Shown: positions 53,703-60,776 of the stretch, one piece after another
Layout: each line of letters opens with the position of its first letter
Position numbering within the stretch: the first letter of the stretch is position 1
Origin: Sutcliffiella halmapala
GTDB taxonomy: Bacteria > Bacillota > Bacilli > Bacillales > Bacillaceae_I
Assembly: GCF_002019665.1 (NCBI RefSeq)
Contig: NZ_KV917375.1
Span: 318,001-382,000 of the forward strand
Direction: 5' to 3'
DNA length: 64,000 nt
Program-made: the position numbers and the translations under genes
The notes under the pieces: model-generated
What the model was told of the DNA's origin: nothing
The model's database searches: none
Seen by the model: the letters and a program-made list of their open reading frames with translations, nothing else

Positions 53703-55056
53703 CTACAAATTATTCCTCTCCACACTCTTTTATTTAACTATAATACTTTGATTTACAAGACTCTAGGGAATTTCCTTTAAAACCTAATTGTGAATTTAAA
53801 CATTTTTTAGCAGATTAACTTAAGCAAAGAGAGTGCCACAATCCTATTTGATCTAAGCACCGTTTCGTTTTAGAAGTTTCTTTATTTCAAACTATGCAAT
53901 CTCTTATAATCGTCAACTGATAGGCATTGTATACAAGTACGATTAATACATCCGTTAATAAAGCTTTTATAGTATTAATACCGAATATCCCTTTTACATT
54001 TTTAGTATTTATTCTCTTTAAATGGATATATATCCTCCATCTTTATGTAATCTGATCCGTTAAGGTAAATCAATTCAGTAATGGAAGATTATTCACTATT
54101 TATAGGTAATTATGGAAGTTTTATGAAATAATTGGTCCTTGTCACCCCTTAGCCCTCTGATAGGTGTTTTTCGGCAAATTCTCTAATTGGTCGAGGTAAG
54201 TGAGGAAGGGCGACTTTAACTTGGTGTCCACAGGGACAGGTACCTCGTCCTTTATTTTTAATATTCTCAAAATACCGCTTGTGACGGAAGGAAAGAGCCA
54301 GCGGTGCGGAGTTTTGAGTCACCAATTGCGGAAGGAGCGATTTAATTTGGACGGGGGGACTAGTGTGACTACAGCCATACGATTGATCCACCGTTGCCAT
54401 ATTTTTGATTCACGTCTGCCAGGTGTCCACAGCAACCCATTACTCAACGTTTGCGCAGTGGCACTAGAACATGGGAAGATCCACTTTTTCATCGATTTGC
54501 CCTCTATAGTGTGTAAAAACAAAATTCCGCACCATAGATAGTTCACGAGAAGTCGGCTCTAGGATTTACTTACCTTAGAGGTGATTTTATGTACAACAAT
54601 CCAAAGGTGATTGGTCAGAGGGTTCGTCGGGAGCGAAAAACGAAACTAGTAAGACAGCTTGTATTCACTCCTTATCATTCTTCATTAAGGTGTGTTTATG
54701 ATGAACCAAATTCTATAAAAGTTTCCATTACAATACCCTCGTATCCGCACCAATACCGAATTACTCGAATAGACGAAAACAAAACAGCACGATAGCTGCC
54801 TTCTCTCCTACCAGAGTATCCTTTAAAAAATAGTACAATCATGCTTCTCTCACTAATTACTCCTGACGAATTCATCCATGCAAGATCTACTAACTTTGCA
54901 AAATGATCTCTTTCATCCATTTATTATCACTTCGAATAATCCACATCGAAAAAAGGAGACCAAAGTCAGGAAATTACCAATGAATACCTTGAATATGCTC
55001 CGATTCAAGGTAAATTGAGAAGTTTTATGTTTAAAGTGAATGAAGGCAGTTAGAAG
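53703..55056. other. Long stretch without a convincing gene
   Basis: Short open frames at 54149-54546 run through a TGTCC-repeat and lack family features. A frame at 54589-54795 has AGGTGAT before its ATG, but the product (IGQRVRRERKTKLVRQLVF...) is not recognised. A TGTCC-type repeat core lies at 54223-54270. The remainder shows nothing I can support. Confidence 0.5.
54223..54270 (+). repeat. TGTCC-repeat, isolated copy
   Basis: GGTGTCCACAGGGACAGGTA followed by CCTCGTCC and TTTATTTTTAATATTCTC, close to the copies at 56433, 56611 and 60333. Confidence 0.7.
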
Positions 55057-55095
55057 AAAAACAGATCCAGGGAGAATTTCTCCTGAATCTGTTTT
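55057..55095. terminator. Terminator of the microprotein operon
   Basis: AAAACAGATCCAGGGAGAA pairs with TTCTCCTGAATCTGTTTT (55078-55095), with one mismatch and one G-T pair. On the minus strand it follows the 55-residue microprotein gene by ten bases. The A-rich left side gives a T-tract. Confidence 0.8.
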
Positions 55096-55104
55096 CTCTC
55101 GTAT

Positions 55105-55272
55105 CTATTTATTTGATAACCTAGTAGCTGATGGTTTGGTTGATTTCTCATTTGATTTACATGTATTTCCATAACGTTTCTGTCCAAAGACTTCCCTCTT
55201 TACTGTGGTTGTGCCTCTACCATCCATAGAAGGTGTTCTTGAACCTTTGATATAGCTCTTTTTATTTGTCAT
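55105..55272 (-). CDS. GRGTTTVKR microprotein 2 (55 residues)
   Basis: A 55-codon minus-strand frame with a perfect AAAAGGAGA site eight bases before its ATG. The product is very basic and polar (MTNKKSYIKGSRTP at the start, KSNEKSTKPSATRLSNK at the end). It shares the central block GRGTTTVKR plus a following Phe with the protein encoded upstream, so the two are tandem paralogues. There is no membrane segment or signal peptide, and the sequence is probably disordered alone. It is last in a three-gene unit before a terminator. Family unknown. Confidence 0.68.
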   Translation of the reverse strand: MTNKKSYIKGSRTPSMDGRGTTTVKREVFGQKRYGNTCKSNEKSTKPSATRLSNK

Positions 55273-55320
55273 ACTTTATCTCCTTTTATGGGAAGCGGAT
55301 ATATACCAACTGAAATATTC

Positions 55321-55479
55321 TTATTTATTTGATTTTCTTGTTTCAGTTCTTCTTTCAATTTTAACATTTCTATTGATTCCTTCGGAAAAAGCATCCCGCT
55401 TGACCGTCGTTGTACCTCTTCCAACTAATGAAGGAGGTCTAGTATTTCCTTCCGTGAAGGTGTTTTTTTTACTTGACAT
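55321..55479 (-). CDS. GRGTTTVKR microprotein 1 (52 residues)
   Basis: A 52-codon minus-strand frame whose ATG lies inside the end of the membrane-protein gene (11-base overlap). Its ribosome site GAGGAGG is formed by codons of that gene, so the two are translationally coupled. The product (MSSKKNTFTEGNTRPPS..., then GRGTTTVKRDAFSEG, ending IERRTETRKSNK) matches the pattern of the downstream 55-residue protein. It is basic, small and without hydrophobic segments. I do not recognise it. Confidence 0.7.
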   Translation of the reverse strand: MSSKKNTFTEGNTRPPSLVGRGTTTVKRDAFSEGINRNVKIERRTETRKSNK

Positions 55480-56017
55480 ATTTAATGACCTCCTCTATAA
55501 CAAAATAAATAACAAAAATTAAAAATCCCCGTGTTACCAACGTTAAACCTATATCATAAAATTTTGTTTTTTTATCTAAAATAGTTTTGTTTTCATCTAC
55601 GGCTGACTTATATGTAGCAGCTAGTTCTATTTTGACTGTTTCAACGGGGTCTTGAGCAAAACTTAAAACTACTATATTCGAAAGATCAACTTGCTTATAA
55701 TCACCACTTTTTATAGCTCTCAAAAAATAGATGATGCCGATTGTAAACAATATAAGGACAGAGAGTCTCAATAAAATAGAATAGATTAGATACCCAGTAT
55801 CATGAAGAAGCAATTTATTTGATCCTAGGTAAGTCAAATAAGCAACTAAAATCACCCCTCCAAAAGCTAACCCTATATTGGTCTTATTTTCATACTGGAT
55901 AAAACGGGCTTGTTCTTCAGCATATACTGTTTTAGCTGTATCAAGAATAGCATCACAAGAATCTACATTGTAGTGAGGCTCACTAGGATTAGTCCCATTT
56001 TCTATGGGTTGATTCAT
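55469..56017 (-). CDS. Three-helix membrane protein coupled to microproteins
   Basis: A 182-residue protein: soluble N-terminus (1-45, with AEEQARFIQYENKTNIGLAF leading into the membrane), two adjacent helices at about 48-66 and 80-102, a cytoplasmic region of about 55 residues (FAQDPVETVKIELAATYKSAVDENKTILDKKTKFYD, likely coiled), and a C-terminal helix at about 160-178. The layout resembles small membrane effectors of defence systems that have paired helices and a helical soluble part, but no named family is recognised. The start is ATG at 56017 after AGGTG, with a GTG at 56023 as alternative. First gene of the microprotein unit. Confidence 0.75.
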   Translation of the reverse strand: MNQPIENGTNPSEPHYNVDSCDAILDTAKTVYAEEQARFIQYENKTNIGLAFGGVILVAYLTYLGSNKLLLHDTGYLIYSILLRLSVLILFTIGIIYFLRAIKSGDYKQVDLSNIVVLSFAQDPVETVKIELAATYKSAVDENKTILDKKTKFYDIGLTLVTRGFLIFVIYFVIEEVIKYVK

Positions 56018-56086
56018 AATCACACCTACATTTTTACAATTTTTCTTATATTATACTATAAAGTATCACTACTATAAAACAAGAAT

Positions 56087-56290
56087 CAGAAATCTCTGAT
56101 TCTCTCTATATTTTCAATGTATTCTTTTATTAAGGACCATTCTGTTTGTTCTTGTTTACCCTCAACCTCTGCTCTTTCAATTTCAAAATGAATGGGTAGA
56201 AATGTATCTTATTGATGGTAAAAGCAATTACCCAACCTTCATCTCCTTCGTGAAAGTGCTGTATAGAATGACTATCATTTCAGCACTCTA
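56087..56290 (-). pseudogene. Short frameshifted remnant of unknown small protein
   Basis: On the minus strand HFHEGDEGWVIAFTINKIHF, then FEIERAEVEGKQEQ and TEWSLIKEYIENIERIRDF follow each other in different frames, ending at a stop inside the hairpin GAATCAGA/TCTGATTC (56083-56102). The three pieces read as one decayed gene tail. It lies upstream of, and in line with, the membrane-protein gene. Family not recognised. Confidence 0.4.
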
Positions 56291-56432
56291 CGCTTCTGCT
56301 ACTCTGTTTTATAGTGTTAAGTTAGAAACTTGTCTTTGCCCATTATCATAAATCATTTCTATCTGAATTTTTTATGTATTATAGATTTGAAGACAAGAGA
56401 GTTATCAAAAATATACAACTGAAGAAACTTTT

Positions 56433-56505
56433 GGTGTCCAAAGGGACAGGCACCGCATCCCTTTATTTATTTAAAGTGTTAAATATTATTTGGAATAAGA
56501 AAGCA
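56433..56505 (+). repeat. Type B TGTCC-repeat, copy 1
   Basis: GGTGTCCAAAGGGACAGGCACC, then CCCTTTATTTATTTAAAG, GTTAAATATTATTTGGAATA. The second half matches 56953-57022 and, more loosely, 59261-59325. Confidence 0.7.
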
Positions 56506-56575
56506 AGTAAAAACGGATGTGTTGCAATTTCCTCTCATATTTGATTTGCTTTTTTCTCCTCTTTTATTGTAATGT

Positions 56576-56611
56576 TCCTATCCTGTTTACCGAATCAATG
56601 GAAGCAGAAGG
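56576..56611 (+). pseudogene. ugd: 36-bp scrap of the middle of ugd
   Basis: CCTATCCTGTTTACCGAATC and AATGGAAGCAGAAG align with 50423-50458 of the full-length copy (the FTNSTEAEA region) with few differences. It joins directly to a type A repeat at 56611. Confidence 0.6.
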
Positions 56612-56746
56612 GTGTCCACAGGGACATATTCCTCGTCCACTTTTATTAAGGTTAAGAATGAAAAACTTTACCATTCTATTGGAACGTGTACTCATTCAAT
56701 ATTTTTAGTTTAATGAAAAATAGAGTTAAAATAAGGAAGTGGTAGC
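56611..56746 (+). repeat. Type A TGTCC-repeat plus ugd leader, copy 2
   Basis: GGTGTCCACAGGGACATATT, CCTCGTCCACTTTTATTAAGG, TTAAGAATGAAAAACTTT, CATTCTATTGGAAC, then AATAAGGAAGTGGTAGC up to the ugd TTG start. Best preserved of the three copies. Confidence 0.8.
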
Positions 56747-56952
56747 TTGAAAATAACAATAGCAGGAACTGGCTATGTTGGTCTATCTAACGCAGTGTTA
56801 CTAGCACAACATAACGAAGTAATCGCCCTTGATCTTATTCAAGAAAAAGTAGATATGATTAATAATAGAAAATCCCCTATCGTGGATAAGGAAATTGAAG
56901 AGTTTTTAGCAACCCAAAAACTAAACTTATCGGCAACAACCGATCCGATTAT
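56747..56952 (+). pseudogene. ugd: 5' fragment of UDP-glucose dehydrogenase
   Basis: From the TTG start the first 67 or so residues of Ugd are intact, including GTGYVGLSNAVLLAQHN and ALDLIQEKVDMINNRKSPIV. Sequence then passes at CCGATTAT into a type B repeat and stops at 56986. It lacks the NAD-domain rest, the catalytic Cys and the C-terminus. It shows what the broken codons of the copy at 49873 should be. Confidence 0.85.
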
Positions 56953-57022
56953 AGGGACACGAGGACAGCACCGTGTCCCTTTATAAAATTAAAGCGTTAA
57001 AGGTTATTTAGAATAAGAATGT
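56953..57022 (+). repeat. Type B TGTCC-repeat, copy 2, at the ugd breakpoint
   Basis: AGGGACACGAGGACAGCACC, GTGTCCCTTTATAAAATT, AAAGCGTTAAAGGTTATTTA and GAATAAGAATG. Begins exactly where ugd similarity ends. Confidence 0.75.
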
Positions 57023-57074
57023 ATTTGGCAATTTAAAAATGCTATAAATGGCAGTATATTTTATGAATGTAAAA

Positions 57075-57142
57075 AGAGCCAAAATACGCAACAGCAAGAG
57101 GTGTAAAACTTGCATATTTTAGGCTCTGAATTTTTATTTTTT
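57075..57142. terminator. Bidirectional terminator downstream of the TIR gene
   Basis: AGAGCCAAAATACGCAA pairs with TTGCATATTTTAGGCTCT (one bulge and one mismatch). AAAAAG on the left and TTTTTATTTTTT on the right allow use on both strands. Confidence 0.65.
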
Positions 57143-57311
57143 ATTGTGCTAAAGCCCCCCGTTAGTGTAAGTACAGTTCTTCACAATAAATGTTTAATGT
57201 TTATGTCGTGGAATTTCAATGCCTACAATTACTCCTAAAGTGATGACCTGAATGGACCTCGACTAGTCAGTTTTAAAATTGATTAGATACTTATCTTCCT
57301 CTTCTAGACCT

Positions 57312-57695
57312 CTACACATTCTTACTAATCCACGTTTCCAATGAATCTTTTCTTTTTGATACAACATCTATACCTAATAATGAGATATTACTACTAGTAC
57401 TTTCAGTAATTTTAACAGCTGCCACAGGCTTTCCTAGGCTAATCGCAAATTTGATTTCATCAAGTGCCATTCCAGTATTATTGGCTGGTCGATTTGAACA
57501 TATAACAACGCTAGCGTATTTAATTTGCTTTTGAATCTGAGGATCAACATTGAATCTCCTATCAACACTATCAAATGGCGAACTACTTGGTACGGAATAA
57601 TCTCTAACACTGAATTTTGTACGATCTAATAGAGCACTAATATCGCCATAATCATTATTGTTCCAGCGATGTGGAATAAATATATTAATTTTCAT
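57312..57695 (-). CDS. ThsB-like TIR-domain protein
   Basis: A 127-residue stand-alone TIR-like domain. NIFIPHRWNNNDYGDISALL at the N-terminus, FSVRDYSVPSSSPF, IQKQIKYASVVICSN and ALDEIKFAISLGKPVAAVKI follow the order of ThsB/DUF1863-type TIR proteins, with Glu80 as candidate catalytic residue. Such proteins sense phage and convert NAD+ into a signalling nucleotide. It starts 21 bp after the caspase gene with GAGGAGG, so the two are one operon. The pairing TIR plus caspase-like protease fits type IV Thoeris, in which the signal activates the protease. Confidence 0.8.
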   Translation of the reverse strand: MKINIFIPHRWNNNDYGDISALLDRTKFSVRDYSVPSSSPFDSVDRRFNVDPQIQKQIKYASVVICSNRPANNTGMALDEIKFAISLGKPVAAVKITESTSSNISLLGIDVVSKRKDSLETWISKNV

Positions 57696-57716
57696 TCTTT
57701 TCCTCCTCTTATATTC

Positions 57717-58676
57717 CTAAAATCTAATATCTTTTGATAATTTCCAATAATGTAACCCAAGAGCTGTCAATTTGCAGGCCTTACTCTTCATTGCTGCAAA
57801 ATACATATGTTCTTCATTTACTGGTTCAACAAGCCCTACACTCTCAAATAGCTGAAGTTCTTTAAACACATTTATATTTTCTTGTTTTGCATGTGGTTCT
57901 ACAACTTCATGCTCATATTCAAGGCTGTTTGTAAATTCAAATGAAGGATCTAGTTTAAATTCATCACTCGGAGAATCAAAATATTGGCCTAATTTACGTA
58001 AACTGCTTTTAGGTACTCTAGGCTCTATATCCCGGACCGAAATAAAATGCGATATATTAGTCTTAAAAACCGGACGTTGTTGCCATGCACCTAAAGATTG
58101 ATCTATAAATGCATATATCCCAGCTGGTGTAATTTTCCCAGTAATATCAGCTGCACTTCCTCTTAGCCCTTGCAGAAAAAGACTTGTGAAAAGGCCTTGT
58201 CCATTGCTTTCCATGGCAACTTCATCTCGCGAACTAGCAGTCATAATCGTAACACCTTCACCCAGTGTAGATTCATTACTTTTTATAACAGGCGACTCAC
58301 CAAATTTCCCTGAATAACAACAATCTAAAATAATTATCTTATTTTTGCATTTAGAATTATTTGCATACCCTAGAACCTCGCTCATTAGTACACCTAAGTC
58401 CTTACCCTTATAATCTGGTGTTACAAGGTGACCATTTTCACTACCATGACCCGAAAAATATAACAACGAAGCATCAGCATCTCCACTAAACAGGCTTTCA
58501 AGCAAATCCAAAAACTCAGATTTTGTTTTTACATTAAGTTTCAACGAAACATCAAAATTAGGTGCCCCATCTCCATTTGTTTTTAATAGCTCTGCTAATG
58601 CACTAGCATCATTTACACATCCATGTAAAGGTGCATTTGAATATTCGTCAATTCCAATAATCAATGCCTTCTTCAA
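57717..58676 (-). CDS. Caspase-family (C14) protease, probable Thoeris effector
   Basis: A 319-residue protein beginning directly with a caspase-like domain: KKALIIGIDEY, CVNDASALAELL, the catalytic His77 in LLYFSGHGSENGH and Cys120 in IIILDCCYSGKFG, and GVTIMTASSRDEVAMESNGQGLFTSL. Residues about 215-319 form a separate region with no clear family. Its end (KSKACKLTALGLHYWKLSKDIRF) looks like a small helical or winged-helix domain that could bind the TIR product. It starts at TTG seven bases after GGAGGTG. As an effector it would cleave host proteins and stop phage spread, which is inferred from the partner gene. Confidence 0.85.
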   Translation of the reverse strand: MKKALIIGIDEYSNAPLHGCVNDASALAELLKTNGDGAPNFDVSLKLNVKTKSEFLDLLESLFSGDADASLLYFSGHGSENGHLVTPDYKGKDLGVLMSEVLGYANNSKCKNKIIILDCCYSGKFGESPVIKSNESTLGEGVTIMTASSRDEVAMESNGQGLFTSLFLQGLRGSAADITGKITPAGIYAFIDQSLGAWQQRPVFKTNISHFISVRDIEPRVPKSSLRKLGQYFDSPSDEFKLDPSFEFTNSLEYEHEVVEPHAKQENINVFKELQLFESVGLVEPVNEEHMYFAAMKSKACKLTALGLHYWKLSKDIRF

Positions 58677-58768
58677 AATAACACCTCCAATGTATTCTAA
58701 AAATAACTTTCCTGATTTTCTTCTGTTAGAGGGGCCGATTAAAACAAATAAATTACCTAATAAGTCTA

Positions 58769-59100
58769 CTAAAGCTCACAAACATAATTATCTTTATCTC
58801 TGACCAGTTTAGACTGATATTCTCGATGATCAGCTGGAACGCCATTTGGATATACCTTTCTTAAATCAGTACAATTGGCAAAGAACTCTGCCCCTCCATT
58901 AGAAGTAGTCGAACTTGCTTCAGCCCCGCTTTGGCTTCAGCTTCTGCCTTTGCTTTAGCCTCAGCTACACCCTGGTCCTTTTGTTTCTCTTCTTTCTTTG
59001 TTTCAGCATTTTCTCTTTGATAGTTGTTTCGTTTGATGAACAAGCTACAAAGAAAACTAATAAAAACGACATAAGTAAGCAAATAGGCTAATTTATTCAT
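58769..59100 (-). pseudogene. Frameshifted excalibur-domain membrane protein
   Basis: The frame starts MNKLAYLLTYVVFISFLCSLF, an N-terminal membrane helix, and continues into a Lys/Glu and AEAKAKAEAEAKAG repeat. In the next frame it goes on as GGAEFFANCTDLRKVYPNGV, ADHREYQSKLVRDKDNYVCEL and a stop. The latter is an excalibur calcium-binding domain with its Cys pair and DxDxD-like loop. The break falls at GCGGGGCTGAAG near 58925, one base off. GAGGACAG precedes the ATG. It lies upstream of the caspase gene on the same strand. It could be a recent loss or a slippage site. Confidence 0.75.
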
Positions 59101-59260
59101 AAACTGTCCTCGTTTTGGTGAATATTGTATGAATACCATTACTATTATACTGCTAAAATACTTCGAAAATCTAATAAATTTATATTCTCTATATGATAAT
59201 CCTTAATGTTATTAACCTAGTTATGGTAAAACTCCTCATTCCATTAATCTGCTTCGTTAG

Positions 59261-59325
59261 TGCGGGACACGGGGAAAGGCACTACGATCGACCATTTATT
59301 GATTTAAAGTAATAAAGTTCATTTG
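59261..59325 (+). repeat. Type B-like TGTCC-repeat, copy 3, at the ugd 3' breakpoint
   Basis: CGGGACACGGGGAAAGGCAC, then ATTTATTGATTTAAAG, TAATAAAGTTCATTTG. Divergent but in the same order as 56953-57022. It ends where ugd similarity resumes. Confidence 0.6.
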
Positions 59326-59535
59326 GAAATCATGCAAAGATTAAAGGATGAAGGCATTGAAGTGGTTATTTATGAACCAGGACTACAAGAAGCCAACTTT
59401 GATGGATTTGTTGTAATCCAAGACCTTGCCGAATTTAAGAAGGCATCAGATTTGATTGTATCTAATAGATTAGATGCTGAATTGGCTGATGTGGAAGAGA
59501 AGGTTTATATGAGGGATTTGTTTAATAGGGATTGA
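59326..59535 (+). pseudogene. ugd: 3' fragment of UDP-glucose dehydrogenase
   Basis: Encodes the last 68 residues of Ugd from [20 protein letters not shown] to EKVYMRDLFNRD, with 62 of 68 residues the same as the full-length copy by eye. The similarity continues past the stop through the spacer and terminator. A TTG in frame at 59323 is a chance start. Together with the piece at 56747 it brackets the caspase/TIR/excalibur genes, but the central 290 or so codons are absent. Confidence 0.85.
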
Positions 59536-59557
59536 TTTAGGAATTATTAAAGTGGCA

Positions 59558-59596
59558 GGGGGGAGAAGACTATTCTTCTCCCCCCGTGCTTTTCTG
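59558..59596 (+). terminator. Terminator after the ugd 3' fragment
   Basis: GGGGGGAGAAG (59558-59568) pairs with CTTCTCCCCCC (59575-59585), followed by GTGCTTTTCTG. Confidence 0.8.
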
Positions 59597-59760
59597 TAAA
59601 TAAACAAAGTCTAGTATGACAGTAAATTTTTATACTACTACTTGATGGTTTATTCTTTAATATTTTTTAACGTTGGAAAGGATAGTGCAGATTAGTTTGA
59701 TATAAAAAAAATGTGAATTATTGAATTTCAAATAGAAATATATTACTAGGAGTAGACGGT

Positions 59761-60305
59761 ATGGGACTAGGTTTCTTTGATGGATTTAAAATGGGGCTGG
59801 ACTTACTTTTGTCTATGTTAACAGCTGCAGCGTTATTAACTTTAGGGATAATAATATTTTTTGGTGTTTTCATAATATTTGAATTAATGATGAATGTGCT
59901 GAGGAAGCAACAACTCAGAGAGTCAGGTATTTTAGAAGTTGATAAAATGCCAGGCAGGAAGTTTGAAGAATATCTTCAGGCCTTATTAAAAGCAAAAGGC
60001 TATTATGTACAATTAACACCAGCAAGTGGCGACTATGGGGCGGACCTAATTTTAACAACAAAAGGTAAGAAAGTTATTATTCAAGCAAAAAGATATAAGA
60101 AAAATGTTGGAGTAAAGCTGTACAAGAAATAGCTTCAGAAAAAAGCCATTACAAAGCAGATGAGTGCTGGGTGGTGACTAATAGTTTTTTTACCGAACAA
60201 GCTAAAAAACTAGCTAGTTCAAACCAGGTACGGTTGATTGATCGCAAGCATCTAATGAATTGGATGCTAAAGGAAAACAAAGGTGCAAATAAAAAGTTAA
60301 GTTAA
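59761..60305 (+). pseudogene. Membrane-anchored Mrr-like restriction endonuclease, frameshifted
   Basis: Two N-terminal hydrophobic segments (about 3-45) lead to a PD-(D/E)XK nuclease domain: PGRKFEEYLQALLKAKGYYV, SGDYGADLILTTKGKKVIIQ and the QAKRYKK catalytic Lys. The frame stops at 60132. With one base restored near 60115 (AAAG-CTG to AAAGGCTG) it continues AVQEIASEKSHYKADECWVV, TNSFFTEQAKKLA and VRLIDRKHLMNWML to 60305, the normal end of an Mrr_cat domain. Thus all catalytic residues lie before the break but the fold is truncated. AGGAG precedes the ATG. Confidence 0.82.
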
Positions 60306-60332
60306 AAGCTGAAAGAGGAGATGATTATAAGG

Positions 60333-60462
60333 TTCCACAGAGACAGGTCCCTCGTCCACTTTTAATTATTTTAAGAATGAAAATCCCCCAATGTTGAAAG
60401 TTATTATTATTCAATAATATTAGATTAGTAATTATAGAGTGAAAATAAGGAAGTGGGAAATT
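60333..60462 (+). repeat. Type A TGTCC-repeat plus ugd leader, copy 3
   Basis: GTTCCACAGAGACAGGTCCC, TCGTCCACTTTTAATTATTT, TAAGAATGAAAATCC, AATGTTGAAAG, ATTATTCAATAATATTAG, AATAAGGAAGTGGGAAA. Same order as 49747 and 56611. Confidence 0.75.
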
Positions 60463-60500
60463 TGAAAATAGTTATTGCCAACAATGGCCTATTACCCTTC
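60463..60500 (+). pseudogene. ugd: Scrap of the ugd 5' end
   Basis: TTGAAAATAGTTATTGCCAA followed by CAATGGCCTA corresponds to the first ten or so codons of ugd (MKIVIAGTGYV) with changes, after which similarity is lost. The DNA from 60501 to 60776 holds nothing else I recognise. Confidence 0.6.
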
Positions 60501-60776
60501 TACATAAAATTAATTACGAGTGGAGAACTGAAAAACAAGTTCAAAACTAAGATATAGGTTTAACATTGGTGAACCCGTATCATAAGTAAATGAGGTTTAT
60601 AGCCTTAGGCTATTCTTATAGGTGAAAATATCGTATAACAAGTAATGTTGTTTTTATAAAAAATGTCATAATAAAATGATAATTAATTATTAAGTACTGG
60701 AAAAATAGTATTTTTTATCGTACTCAAATGAACGAAAAATGCGTGCAAAAAAATATTTTAAAAAGTGAGATAGCGT

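Noticed and set aside
54149-54546. Minus- and plus-strand frames with zinc-finger-like CPCGH
   Set aside because: The Cys/His residues come from the TGTCC-repeat at 54223, not from a protein domain.
54589-54795. 68-codon frame with AGGTGAT before the ATG
   Set aside because: Ribosome site is acceptable, but the product resembles nothing, and an equally long frame exists on the other strand. Left undecided and not annotated.
56953-59325. Caspase/TIR cassette as a simple insertion into one ugd gene
   Set aside because: The flanking ugd pieces cover residues 1-67 and about 320-388 only, so about 250-290 codons are missing; replacement or recombination between separate copies is needed.
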